From contig NZ_CP109190.1 in assembly GCF_041438805.1 (NCBI RefSeq), positions 2,170,001-2,234,000 on the forward strand: a DNA stretch of 64,000 nucleotides, in the 5' to 3' direction. How positions within the stretch are numbered: position 1 is the stretch's first letter; each line of letters opens with the position of its first letter. The notes under the pieces were generated by a model. That model had not been told where the DNA came from. It ran no database searches and worked only from the letters and a program-made list of their open reading frames with translations. Source of the stretch: Streptomyces sp. NBC_01707. GTDB taxonomy: Bacteria; Actinomycetota; Actinomycetes; Streptomycetales; Streptomycetaceae. The position numbers and the translations under genes are program-made. Shown here one piece after another: positions 50,485 through 59,280 of the stretch.

Positions 50485-52602
50485 TCAGTCGTCGGCCCGA
50501 GTGCCCGTCACCTTCAGGTGGCGGACGCGGCCCGCGTTGTCGAAGGATCCGAAGCCCACCCGGCCCGAAGCGAAGACCGGGTCGGTCGCCGTGATCAGCG
50601 GGTTGCGGCTGCCGTCCAGGTAGACGGCGGTCTCACCGGTGTCGGCGCAGTGGGTGAGCCGCACCTTGTGCCATCCGTCGTCCTTGATCGCCGGAGGTGC
50701 GCCGTAGGTTCCGTTCCACTGGTCGTCGATGCGCAGCCGGTCGGCGTCGTCGACGGTGAACAGACCGTTGTGCGGGTAGATGGTGTTGTCGCTCGACAGG
50801 TGTGCGTACTGGAACCGGGTGTCCGACCGGTAGTCCCAGATGAGGATGACGTCACGGTTGGTGATCTCGACGGGGGTGTCGATCCGTACCTCCGCCTCGA
50901 TGGTGACGGACGAGTAGCGCGGGCCCGCGGTCAGGACGGCGTACTCGAAGGGGCGGCGCGGTCCCGGGCGGGCGACGCCCGGCTCGGTCATGATCGTCTC
51001 CCTTGGTGTGTATGCCCACTTGGCCGGGGTGACCGGCGCCCAGTTGCCGGGACCGGTGGTGTGGGTGGTGGGGGTGTTGCCGATCTCGCAGTCGGCGAAG
51101 GTGCGGGTCCCGGTCACCTTCCAGACCTTGCCGTTGGCCTTCGAGACGATGTACAGGCCGCCGCTGCGGTCGGTGCCGAAGCGCAGGTCGACACGCTGGT
51201 CACCGGCGAGGTCGCGCATGGTGACCGTCTTTCCGGTGGACTTGTCGAAGAGCATCAGCTGTTCGAGCGGCGCGAGTTCGCCGCCGCGGTGCATGTCGCG
51301 GGTGTCCGCGGCCAGGATCCGGCCGTCCACGAGGTCGCCGAAGATGTACTTTCCGCGCAGCGCCGGCGCGTCCTTGCCGCGGTAGACGGAGCCTCCGGCG
51401 ATGGCGCGGCCCACATCGGACCGGCAGTTCCAGTCGGGTCCGGGGTCATGGTCGTAGGCGGCGACCGGATAGGTGTAGCCGTACTGGGCGTCGTCGGCGG
51501 GGAGGGGAAGGATGCGGGCGCACGGGTCGGTGGCCTGCTTGTCGAACACGAAGGGGCCCTCGCGTTCGCTCCAGCCGAAGTTGTCACCGGCCTTGACCTC
51601 GTACACCGACTCGATGGCGTGCTCGCCTATGTGACCGAGATACATACGGTGGCTGCCGCCCGCGTCCCAGCTGAAGCGGTGCGGGTCCCGCATGCCTATG
51701 GCGTAGATCTCCCCGAGTACACCGGGCTCACCGACGAACGGGTTGGACCTGGGGATGCCGTACCGGCCGTTGGCGCTGTCACGGCCCGCGGGGTCGATCC
51801 GCAGAAGTTTGCCGTGCGGGAGCGCGAGGTTCTGCGGCTCGCTGTTGCCGACGCCCTGCCCTCCGTCGCCGACCGCGAGGTAGAGGAGGCCGTAGTCCTC
51901 GTCGTGAGGCTTTGCGGTCGGGTTGAAGTCGATCTGCTGGATGCCGTGGACCTGGCCGGTGAAGCCGATACGCAGCACCTCGCGACGGGTGCCGTGGAAG
52001 ACGGCCGCGGAGGGGTCGTCGGCAGTCCACTCGGTGATGATGCCGTGGTAGGTGAGCGTGCCGGCCTGCCGGTAGTCGGGAGTCTCGGTGGCCTGCGAGG
52101 CGAGTTCGGTGTGGATGGTGTAGAAGCGCCCGTTCGTGCCGAACTGCGGGTGGAATGCGGCGTACCCGAGGCCCTGACCGAGGCCGCGGCCCGAGAAGAA
52201 GTGCGGGAATGCCGCCTTGACGTCCAGATAGGGGTGCGGGGTGCCCCCTGAGGTGCGCGTCGCAGTGCCGGGGTCGGTGAGGTACAGGGTTCCGTTGAGG
52301 TCGGGGGTCGCCATCCGGCCGGAGCCGTCGGGGAGTTCGTTGATGGTGTTGATCCGGGCGTGGCGCATCAGGCGGGGATCCGTCGGCGCCGGCACGGGTT
52401 CCGACTTGGGGAACTGTGCGAACTCCTGCAGGACGAGGCCCGTCCTGGACTGGACGGGCCTCTGCGGAATGGGGTCGGTCAGGGCGGCTGTCGCCGCGGC
52501 GGGCTCGTCGGCGTGGGAAGGCGCGGCGAGACCGCCCAGTGCGAGGGCTGCGCTGACGGCCACGGCCGCCCAGTGCCTTCGGTATGTACGTCGTGACGCC
52601 AT
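50485..52602 (-). CDS. Secreted PQQ-type sugar dehydrogenase with C-terminal lectin-like domain
   Basis: A 705-residue exported protein. The signal peptide (about residues 1-31, APSHADEP) is followed by a six-bladed propeller of the soluble glucose/sorbosone dehydrogenase family, about residues 45-480 (GQGLGYAAFHPQFGTNGRFYTIHT; LYLAVGDGGQGVGNSEPQNLALPHGKLLRIDP; AIGMRDPHRFSWD). Residues of about 510-705 form a concanavalin-like jelly roll (YSSVTIEAEVRIDTPVEITN; HKVRLTHCADTGETAVYLDG). The enzyme would oxidise aldose sugars outside the cell with PQQ. ATG 52602 has AAGGGA 6 bases upstream. It follows the LamG gene by 59 bp, so both are in one operon. Confidence 0.86.
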   Translation of the reverse strand: MASRRTYRRHWAAVAVSAALALGGLAAPSHADEPAAATAALTDPIPQRPVQSRTGLVLQEFAQFPKSEPVPAPTDPRLMRHARINTINELPDGSGRMATPDLNGTLYLTDPGTATRTSGGTPHPYLDVKAAFPHFFSGRGLGQGLGYAAFHPQFGTNGRFYTIHTELASQATETPDYRQAGTLTYHGIITEWTADDPSAAVFHGTRREVLRIGFTGQVHGIQQIDFNPTAKPHDEDYGLLYLAVGDGGQGVGNSEPQNLALPHGKLLRIDPAGRDSANGRYGIPRSNPFVGEPGVLGEIYAIGMRDPHRFSWDAGGSHRMYLGHIGEHAIESVYEVKAGDNFGWSEREGPFVFDKQATDPCARILPLPADDAQYGYTYPVAAYDHDPGPDWNCRSDVGRAIAGGSVYRGKDAPALRGKYIFGDLVDGRILAADTRDMHRGGELAPLEQLMLFDKSTGKTVTMRDLAGDQRVDLRFGTDRSGGLYIVSKANGKVWKVTGTRTFADCEIGNTPTTHTTGPGNWAPVTPAKWAYTPRETIMTEPGVARPGPRRPFEYAVLTAGPRYSSVTIEAEVRIDTPVEITNRDVILIWDYRSDTRFQYAHLSSDNTIYPHNGLFTVDDADRLRIDDQWNGTYGAPPAIKDDGWHKVRLTHCADTGETAVYLDGSRNPLITATDPVFASGRVGFGSFDNAGRVRHLKVTGTRADD

Positions 52603-52661
52603 GCGGGTCCCTTCGGGCTGGCGTGACAAGTAGGGAAAGGACGATCCGGGGGCGAGAAGGG

Positions 52662-53624
52662 TCAGTGGCCCCGCGTCATGCGCCGGTACTCCGCCGCCAC
52701 CGCTCCGGCCGACACCGAGCGGTTCAGGAACAGGAGATCGTCCATGCGGCAGTCGCAGGCGTTGTTCTCCCGGGTGTTCTGGGGGAAGCTGCCGCCGATC
52801 TTGATGCCGCGGGGATCGGTGGGTGAGGCGCGGTGTGGCGCCGGCGTGGTGGCCAGTTCCCAGGGGTCGCCCGGCGTGACGTAGAAGCCGTCCAGGGGCT
52901 TGCCGTCGCGGTAGAGGGCGAGGGTGCCGTCGCGGAAGTCGAACGTCGCGGCCAGGTGGACCCATTCACCGAGGGGCAGCAGCTCCTGCCAGGGCAAGTC
53001 GGCTGCGAAGGTCTGGGAGGCACCGCTGTCCAGCCGTCTCCCCAGCGCGACCAGCTTCAACTCACCGTTGACCTGGATGAGTTCGAGAAGCGCGCGCACC
53101 GCGTGACCGTCGGAGGTTCCGGACAGTACGCCGGCCAGCCCGATCGCGTTGTAGCGGTCGCTCGGATCGGCCGTGTTGGAGTTGAGGGCGGGGTTGTCGC
53201 CCGTCATCTTGAACCAGCCCATGACGGTGGCGCCCCGGGCACTGCGGAAGGCGTCGAGGGACGACATGCCCTCGGCGTCCCAGGCGCCGGCCTTCCAGTC
53301 GTCGTTGCCCGCAGTTGCAGGGTTCTGCTGGCGCACCTGCAGGGCAGGCGAAGCTCCCGGGTACGCCTCGTCGGCGACGCGCATCGCGGAGCCGCCGTTG
53401 ATCAGGTTGAGCGCGGTGCCGGAGCGTCCGATGTCGCGCTCGCGACCGGGATCGGTGGGGTACGGGTGCCCGAAGTCGTACGCCGCCACGGCCTGGGCTC
53501 GCAGCGGAGTGTGGAGGGGTGAGGGGCGCGCCGCCTGGGCCGGAATCGTGGCGGCGGCGAGCGAGGCGGTCGCGGCGAGTGCAGCGACGGCGAGTGAGTA
53601 GCGTCTGGTGCGGGGCGGTGTCAT
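52662..53624 (-). CDS. Secreted LamG-like (concanavalin-fold) protein
   Basis: A 320-residue exported protein. The signal peptide (residues 1-32, IPAQAAR) leads into one LamG/concanavalin-A-like jelly roll (ATVMGWFKMTGDNPAL; ELLPLGEWVHLAATFDFRDGTLALYRDGKPLDG; RENNACDCRMDDLLFLNRSVSAGAVAAEY). Such domains bind carbohydrates or matrix glycans. GGGAGG stands 5 bases before ATG 53624. It is the first gene of the two-gene operon with the sugar dehydrogenase, whose own C-terminus has a similar fold, so both probably act on one surface-bound glycan or sugar polymer. Confidence 0.85.
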   Translation of the reverse strand: MTPPRTRRYSLAVAALAATASLAAATIPAQAARPSPLHTPLRAQAVAAYDFGHPYPTDPGRERDIGRSGTALNLINGGSAMRVADEAYPGASPALQVRQQNPATAGNDDWKAGAWDAEGMSSLDAFRSARGATVMGWFKMTGDNPALNSNTADPSDRYNAIGLAGVLSGTSDGHAVRALLELIQVNGELKLVALGRRLDSGASQTFAADLPWQELLPLGEWVHLAATFDFRDGTLALYRDGKPLDGFYVTPGDPWELATTPAPHRASPTDPRGIKIGGSFPQNTRENNACDCRMDDLLFLNRSVSAGAVAAEYRRMTRGH

Positions 53625-53677
53625 ACAGCCTCCCAGCGGCAGCGAAGGGGCAGTCGACCGGGGTGTCCCGGACGACA

Positions 53678-53689
53678 GAAAGCGCTTTC
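53678..53689. promoter_or_regulatory. LacI-type operator before the LamG-dehydrogenase operon
   Basis: GAAAGCGCTTTC is a perfect 12-bp palindrome 54 bp upstream of the LamG start. It shares AAGCGCTT with the xyloglucan-locus operator but has different outer bases, so either a related LacI protein or the same one with lower affinity may bind it. Confidence 0.7.
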
Positions 53690-54355
53690 GTCCGCGTGCA
53701 GGGACCATGTAACTCCTTCGTCGCGACCCTGACAATGAGCGTGTACTCGCCAATTTCCTTGGCGCCTTCAGCAGCGGCGCGGACCTTCTTGCGGGCAAGG
53801 ACACGGATCCGCGAGCGGCCCATCGGGGTGCGGACGGCACCGGCTCACGGCGGCCTGCAAACACCTCGCTCCGGGTCCCGAAGGGTACGACGGGTGCGTG
53901 GAGCAGTCCGGTGGCCGACCACGCAGGTACCGGTTCACCCGCCGGGACCGCATCGCTCGGTGGCCTCAAGTCATCTCAGAAATCCGTCAGTCGGCCCAGG
54001 GCCGACCACGGCCGCCGCCTCGCCCGTGACCCCGCGCTCGCGCTCACCAACCATCGCGCCCACACAACCCGAGCGTGCCACGCGGTCGTCACCGGACCGC
54101 GAACGCCGCGCCCGGTGGCACCGCGCCGCAGCAGCGGACGGGCTCACCCTCCGTCACGACGGCAGCGGCCTCCGCCGTCCCCTCGAAGTCCCCCTGCGGC
54201 AACTCTGCGGGGGTACCCAGGGGCTGCCCCCAGGGGACAGCTGGGGGATACCCCCCAGCGAAGTCGGGGACAAGCCCGGTCGCTCGGACGACGCCCGGTC
54301 CGTAGGTTCCGGGGTGGAATCGAAACACCGTTCCGACCAGCCCACGGAGGCCCTC
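53690..54355. other. Long intergenic region with structured GC-rich core
   Basis: About 670 bp without a safe gene. On the minus strand a protein-like piece (RIRVLARKKVRAAAEGAKEIGEYTLIV..., about 53710-53823) is open but overlaps the operator; I do not call it. The stretch 54185-54259 holds several interlocking G/C-run hairpins. Confidence 0.4.
54185..54259. repeat. Cluster of G/C-run inverted repeats before the GtrA-like gene
   Basis: Runs of five or more G or C alternate here. The clearest hairpin is GCTGGGGG at 54240-54247 with CCCCCAGC at 54252-54259. CCCCTGC near 54192 can pair with GCGGGGG near 54207, and AGGGGCTGCCCCC near 54219 folds back on itself. The whole could be a multi-hairpin leader or terminator, 97 bp before the GtrA-like start. 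Confidence 0.6.
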
Positions 54356-54829
54356 GTGACCGCCCCTTCGCGTCCGCGGACGCGCACTCCTCATCCGCTC
54401 GTCGCGGCCTTCGTGCGGTTCGTCGTGTGTGGTGGCGGTGTCGGGCTGGCGTCCAGCGGGGTACTCGTACTGCTCAACGACCGGATACCGATGGCCGTCG
54501 CCAACGCGTTGGTCACCGTCGTTTCCACGGTCGTCGCCACCGAATTGCACGGGCGGGTCTCCTTCCGGAGCGGGCGGAAGGGATGGGGGGTCCATCTTCA
54601 GTCCGGGGTGACCGTCGCCGTGAGCTACGCGTTCACGACAGGGGCGCTGTTCTGCCTGTACGCCGTCCGGTCCGAGCCCTCGGCCCTGGTGGAGCAGGCG
54701 GTCTATCTTTCGGCGTCCGCTCTGGCGGGGATCGGACGGTTCGCGCTACTGCGGGTTGTCGTCTTCGCCGACCGGGCCCCGGCGCCTGACGCCTCGCTCA
54801 GCAAGACCGCGGTGGCGATGGCCGCGTGA
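54356..54829 (+). CDS. GtrA-like small membrane protein
   Basis: A 157-residue integral membrane protein with four helices (FVRFVVCGGGVGLASSGVLVLL; MAVANALVTVVSTVVATEL; LQSGVTVAVSYAFTTGALFCL; VEQAVYLSASALAGIGRFALL). The layout and the basic elements after helices two and four (ELHGRVSFRSG; LLRVVVFAD) are those of GtrA family proteins, which flip or assist undecaprenyl-linked sugars. GTG 54356 has GGAGG 5 bases upstream. No glycosyltransferase partner gene is adjacent. Confidence 0.75.
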   Translation: MTAPSRPRTRTPHPLVAAFVRFVVCGGGVGLASSGVLVLLNDRIPMAVANALVTVVSTVVATELHGRVSFRSGRKGWGVHLQSGVTVAVSYAFTTGALFCLYAVRSEPSALVEQAVYLSASALAGIGRFALLRVVVFADRAPAPDASLSKTAVAMAA

Positions 54830-55075
54830 GGTCGACGTCTTTCCGGGCATCGTGGAGTGTGTCGCTGCGTGACGGCCCTGGAGTCCTGGCTCGGACACCA
54901 GGGAGCAAGCCAGCCGGACCTTCGGGTCAGGGTCCGCGGCGAGCGCGTGGCGCTCGGCAGGTCCGAGGTCCGCGCGGTGGGCAATTCTCTCGCGCACCGC
55001 CGTGTCCGGATCGGTGGACAGGAGGGCCACCACGTCGGCGTGCAGGCTGGGGCTGCCGACGATCGCCGCGCTCAG
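54746..55075 (-). pseudogene. LRV-repeat fragment
   Basis: On the minus strand a frame without a good start reads VGSPSLHADVVALLSTDPDT, then AVRERIAHRADLGPAERHAL, then AADPDPKVRLACSLVSEPGL. These are LRV repeats of the same kind as in the protein at 33888-35360. The frame then runs on over the antisense of the GtrA-like gene with no domain. A GTG at 55033 could start it, but no ribosome binding site is seen. It directly follows the large gene ending at 55072 and probably is the remnant of a longer LRV protein. Confidence 0.5.
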
Positions 55076-57159
55076 TGCCGCCGCCTGCCGTCCCTGCCCC
55101 TGCCGCTTGCGCCCGGTAGGCGCCGCTGATGGCTGCGGCCGAGATGCGCGGCCGGCCGCCGACGGGCCTGCTCGGCGACCGTCCTCAGGTCCGCCAGACC
55201 TGCCTGGTCGGGGTGACCGGATGCGAGGGCGGCCTCAAGAGCCTTGTGGGCAGAGAGTTCCCGGCCTCCCAGGATTTCGAGCAACCCTTCCGGGCCCGCT
55301 GTCTCCAGGAGCTGGAGGAGACTCTCGGCGACCATCACGAGGCTCTCGGGCTCGTTGAGGTCCTCGGCACCGAGGACATCCCGGCGCACCAGGACACTCA
55401 GGGCGGTGGGGCCGAGGAGCGGGTCGCCGCGCAGGCCGCGCAGCAGGGCTTCGCCGTCGGGGTACGCGTCGACGAGTGCGTCCAGCATCGCTTCGGCACG
55501 GGTACGGAACGGGGTCGCGCGCACCGCGTCGGTCAGCTTCTGCAGCGCCTCGGCGGGGCTCTCCCGGGCAGCGACCCAGGCGGCGAGTTCGGTGCGGGCG
55601 GCGTCCGGGTCGTAGTGCTCGGCGATGACACCGAGGAGCCCGGCGGCGGAGGCATGGGCGAGTTCACCGACCCGCGGGGCATCACGTCCCTCGGCGAGCA
55701 GCCGGCGACGTACGGAGTCGTGACCGAGGGCCGTGAGACGGATCAACTCGACGGGGCCATCGGTCAGTTCCGCCCGCTGCACCTTGCTCCGCTCTGCGGC
55801 GTCCTCGCTGTCCCCGTGTCCACCGGCAACGGCGCCGAAGAGTTCGGCGAGCTCCGGCGGCATCCCGGCGGGCGGCAGCACGGATTCCTCGAGCGGTATG
55901 TCGAGGAAGACCGGGTCGGCCATCCCGTCGTGCCGCTTGATCGCGCCCAGGTCCTCCAGCACGTCCAGTGCGGTGCGCAGATCACGGTCCGCGTGTCCGA
56001 GTTCCGTCTGCCAGGCGTAGCGGCCGGTCAGTTCGTGCTCGGCGCGGTAGCGCAGGTGCAACGAATCGCGCAGCCGGGGCCAGGGCATGGCGTGCGGCAG
56101 GCTGTAGAGGGTGCTGAGGACATCGGGCACGGTGTCCTCGAAGCTGTCGAAGAGCAGCGACCCGGCGTGTCGGCCGCTGCGGGTGCCCAGCAGCGGCACG
56201 CGCAGCTCGGGGAAGGTCTCGAAGGCGTGCCGCCACAGCGCGAGCGGGTCCCGCAGCAGGGGCTGCGCCTTGGCGACCGCGTACAGCCGACCTTTGGCCA
56301 CCCGTACCAGCCGGGCCTTCTTCGCCCACTCGACCGCGAGCCCAAGCCTCGGCAGCTGCGTGGAGGAGCGCACCGTATCCACCACATCGCCTGTCCCCAG
56401 CTCGGCGACGAGGGTTCGAGCGTCCGACATTCGCAGGTTGCCCTTGGCGGTGAGCACGCGCCCCTCATGGCCCGCCCAGTCGGCGATCCCTCGCAGCCAC
56501 CGCAGCGCGGGGGACATCTCGGCGCGTGCCCGCAGTTCCTTCTCCGCGGGCAGCAGGACCGGCAGCTGCGGTTCGGCGCGTGTCACCTCTGACGGGCCGC
56601 GTGTCAGGTGGTTGCGCAACACCTCGTCCAGTACGTCCTGGTCGTACGGCGCCTCGCCTTGCTGAGCCTGCTCCACGAAGCTTTCGAGCGCCGCCGGATC
56701 CCGGACATCGATCCCCTGCTCGGCAGCGGTGACCGCCCAGAACTTCGCCATTCCCCAGCGGCCTCGGTCAGCCATCGCGGGGGCGTACCGAGGTGCGAGG
56801 GTCTCGATCGCAGCAAGGTTGTCGGCCGACGAGGCCCCGCGCGGGTCGCTGAGGCCCATCGCGTCGAGGTAGCGCAGCAGGGCCGCGAGCGTGCCGGGCG
56901 CATCCGCCGGCTCTTCGCCGGGCAGCACGGTGACCGTGCGCGGCAGCCAGTCCAGCAGATACTCCTCGATGTGCCGGGGCTCCCAAAGCCCCAGCCGCCC
57001 GTCGCGGGTACCTCGGTGGCGATAGTCGAGCGCCGTCTCGACGACGAAGGGGTCCATGCTCTCGCCCCGTTCGCGGGCCCACTGAACCGTCCGACGGATC
57101 AGCAGCGAACGCGCTGCCTCGAATTCCTCGGACTCCTCGGGCGCGAAGAACGTCCTCAT
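55072..57159 (-). CDS. Large cytoplasmic protein of unknown function
   Basis: A 695-residue protein with no signal peptide or membrane helix. I do not recognise its family. It is mainly helical, and a segment of about residues 225-320 (LRWLRGIADWAGHEGRVLTAKGNLRMSDARTLV, then GLAVEWAKKARLVRVAKGRLYAV) resembles winged-helix-like modules found in helicase-associated proteins. A second similar module appears around 395-440 (LRTALDVLEDLGAIKRHDG). The C-terminus is very basic (RRRPAAHLGRSHQRRLPGASGRGRDGRRR), which fits nucleic-acid binding. ATG 57159 is chosen over an upstream in-frame start because the protein becomes regular there. Confidence 0.7.
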   Translation of the reverse strand: MRTFFAPEESEEFEAARSLLIRRTVQWARERGESMDPFVVETALDYRHRGTRDGRLGLWEPRHIEEYLLDWLPRTVTVLPGEEPADAPGTLAALLRYLDAMGLSDPRGASSADNLAAIETLAPRYAPAMADRGRWGMAKFWAVTAAEQGIDVRDPAALESFVEQAQQGEAPYDQDVLDEVLRNHLTRGPSEVTRAEPQLPVLLPAEKELRARAEMSPALRWLRGIADWAGHEGRVLTAKGNLRMSDARTLVAELGTGDVVDTVRSSTQLPRLGLAVEWAKKARLVRVAKGRLYAVAKAQPLLRDPLALWRHAFETFPELRVPLLGTRSGRHAGSLLFDSFEDTVPDVLSTLYSLPHAMPWPRLRDSLHLRYRAEHELTGRYAWQTELGHADRDLRTALDVLEDLGAIKRHDGMADPVFLDIPLEESVLPPAGMPPELAELFGAVAGGHGDSEDAAERSKVQRAELTDGPVELIRLTALGHDSVRRRLLAEGRDAPRVGELAHASAAGLLGVIAEHYDPDAARTELAAWVAARESPAEALQKLTDAVRATPFRTRAEAMLDALVDAYPDGEALLRGLRGDPLLGPTALSVLVRRDVLGAEDLNEPESLVMVAESLLQLLETAGPEGLLEILGGRELSAHKALEAALASGHPDQAGLADLRTVAEQARRRPAAHLGRSHQRRLPGASGRGRDGRRRH

Positions 57160-57858
57160 CACACCGGCCCTGCCTGTCCTGTCGTACGGCCGCCGTGCCA
57201 CGCCATGCCGGCGGCCCCGGGCCCGATGGAGATCGCGGTTCCGCGGGACCAGGCGGTCACTATTGAACCGTAACCGCTCCGCCGCCGGGCGCAGAGGCCG
57301 ACGGGGAGGACGAAATGATTCTGAACTGCCGGTAACGCTTCCCCGTCGGGTTCAGGGCGCTGCGAAAAGCGCGGGATGCGGGAGCGAGGGCCTGGCTCGG
57401 GTGTGCGATGTGGCCCCGAACGACGGCGCCCCACGGGTCGCAGCGGCCAGTGGGTCCCGGCGATCGGACAGCAGCGGGCGGCGGGCGCGTGCTCGCCCTG
57501 CCCATTCCACTCTTCGCCGCCGCCTCCACGCACTGCGCGACGGCAGCCGGCGAGCTGTGCGCCGCGCCGGGGCTGCGGATGTCACGTCTCGGTGCGCGGC
57601 CGTCTGCGGCCTCGGCCCGCACGGTGCCCGGGTCGTACGCGGACCGACCGGTCGATGGAGGTGTTACCGAAGTCGCCGTGTGGGGCGGCGCGTTGACCGC
57701 CCGTCGACCGGAACCGGCAGCGACGCGCGCCGGATCCCCCACACCATTGGTACACCGATGGAGAGAATCCCGACACCCGGCGTCTACCCATGAGTAACTC
57801 CCGCTGATTTGATGTGGGTTGCTCGAACCACCCCCCATCAGCAGAAGCAGGAGACCCC
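57160..57858. other. Intergenic stretch without a recognised gene
   Basis: About 700 bp. Frames are open on both strands because of the GC bias, but none gives a domain-like product. The final 100 bp before 57859 are AT-richer and should contain the promoter of the phosphodiesterase gene. Confidence 0.4.
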
Positions 57859-58839
57859 GTGCCGCTCACCGCGCTCCGTCGTACCTCCGGCGTAACTCTG
57901 TCCGCCGCGCTCGTCGCCGTCACGCTGGCCGCACATGCTCCTCAGGCGGCGGCCGCCGACACCCCGTCGCTGAGGGTTCTCACCTACAACACGTTCCTGA
58001 TGAGCAAGAACCTGTATCCGAACTGGGGTCAGGACCACCGGGCGACGGAGATCGCGCGGGCATCGTTCTTCCAGGGCAATGATGTCGTGGTGCTCCAGGA
58101 GGCCTTCGACAACTCCGCCTCCGACGCGCTGGCACAGAACGCGTCCGCCCAGTACCCGTATCGGACGCCGGTGGTGGGCCGGAGCAAGAGCGGCTGGGAC
58201 GCCACCGGCGGTGCCTACTCGGCCGTCACTCCGGAGGACGGCGGTGTCACCGTACTGAGCAAGTGGCCGATCGTCCGCAAGGAGCAGTTCATCTACAAGG
58301 ACGCCTGCGGCAGCGACTGGTGGTCCAACAAGGGCTTCGTCTATGCCGAGCTGAACGTCAACGGCACGAAGGTGCATGTGGTGGGAACCCACGCGCAGTC
58401 GACCGACTCCGGATGCGCGACGGGTGAGGCGGCGCAGATGCGCAGCCGCCAGTTCAAGCAGATCGACGCCTTCCTCGACGCCAAGAACATTCCCGCGTCC
58501 GAACAGGTCATCGTGGCAGGCGACATGAACGTCGACTCCCGCTCGCCCGAGTACGCATCGATGCTCGCCGATGCCGGACTTGCCGGAGCCGATGCCCGCA
58601 CCGGGCACCCGTACTCCTTCGACACCCAGGACAACTCGATCGCCTCGTACCGCTATCCCGACGACCCTCGCGAGGATCTCGACTACGTCCTCCACCGCGC
58701 CGGGCACGCGAAGCCGTCCGGGTGGACCAACAAGGTGGTCAAGGAGCAGAGCGAGCCCTGGACCGTCTCCAGCTGGGGCACGGACTACACGTACACGAAT
58801 CTCTCCGACCACTACCCGCTGATCGGCTCCGTCGGCTGA
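57859..58839 (+). CDS. Secreted sphingomyelin phosphodiesterase-like protein
   Basis: A 326-residue exported enzyme of the endonuclease/exonuclease/phosphatase fold, sphingomyelinase C branch. The signal peptide ends near PQAAAAD. Catalytic elements are LTYNTFLMSKNLYPNWGQDHR with the metal-binding Asn, VVVLQEAFD with Glu, VVGTHAQSTDS, VAGDMNVDS with the Asp/Asn pair, and a terminal SDHYPLIGSVG with Asp-His. GTG 57859 has AGGAG 5 bases upstream. It should hydrolyse sphingomyelin or a related phospholipid outside the cell; a DNase role is less likely given the STDSGCATGEAAQMRSRQF segment usual in bacterial sphingomyelinases. Confidence 0.88.
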   Translation: MPLTALRRTSGVTLSAALVAVTLAAHAPQAAAADTPSLRVLTYNTFLMSKNLYPNWGQDHRATEIARASFFQGNDVVVLQEAFDNSASDALAQNASAQYPYRTPVVGRSKSGWDATGGAYSAVTPEDGGVTVLSKWPIVRKEQFIYKDACGSDWWSNKGFVYAELNVNGTKVHVVGTHAQSTDSGCATGEAAQMRSRQFKQIDAFLDAKNIPASEQVIVAGDMNVDSRSPEYASMLADAGLAGADARTGHPYSFDTQDNSIASYRYPDDPREDLDYVLHRAGHAKPSGWTNKVVKEQSEPWTVSSWGTDYTYTNLSDHYPLIGSVG

Positions 58840-59280
58840 GGGCTGTCACGTAATCCCTGGCGGATCGGCGCGCGGCGTCGGATGCGGTGCATCGCAAGGC
58901 GGGCGTCATCGCACCGGGCGCATTCCGGCGTTCCGACGACGCAGCGAGGTGCTCTAGCTGTCGTCGCGCGCCCGCCAGGGATTTCAGCGGGGCCGTGCCG
59001 ACCGGCCGGCCGGCCGGGGAATCGTCCGCGTCGCATGTCGTGCCGACCGGCGCCCCGGAATCGTCCGCGTCGTACGTCGTGCCGACCGGTGCCGCTTCGA
59101 CCGCAGCCACGGGGTGGGGGTGCGCCACGGGTGGGGGCGTGCCGTCGGTGGCTGTGGGAGCGGCGGTCGTGGGCAGGCCGGTCGTGGGGACGCGGCCTGC
59201 GGTTCTGCGCCCGGTGGTTCTGTGCGGGGTGCTGGTCGCCCGGGACGTGCTGGGCGACCGGGGTGGTTCGTCGGGCCGGA
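58840..59280. other. Intergenic, strand-biased and repeat-bearing
   Basis: 440 bp between converging genes. It includes the 39-bp tandem repeat (59019-59096) and, at 59100-59270, a strongly G-rich plus strand. Minus-strand translation gives a Pro/Thr/Val-rich low-complexity product with no start. Confidence 0.45.
59019..59096. repeat. Two tandem 39-bp repeats
   Basis: Units 59019-59057 and 59058-59096 both begin GAATCGTCCGCGTCG and share GTCGTGCCGACCGG, with about five mismatches; a partial third copy (GCCGTGCCGACCGG) starts near 58993. The length is 13 codons, and on the minus strand each unit reads APVGTTYDADDSG or APVGTTCDADDSP, so the repeat may be a relic of a repetitive coding sequence. 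Confidence 0.8.

Noticed and set aside
50603..52251. 577-codon plus-strand frame opposite the sugar dehydrogenase
   Set aside because: Antisense shadow; the minus-strand product has a signal peptide and recognisable propeller motifs.
53710..53823. Minus-strand protein-like piece beginning MGRSRIRVLARKKVRAA
   Set aside because: It would overlap the LacI-type operator and promoter of the LamG operon, has no ribosome binding site and no recognisable domain.
57160..57858. Overlapping open frames of 100-190 codons on both strands
   Set aside because: None has a plausible start, signal or domain, and each strand is equally open, as expected from GC bias.
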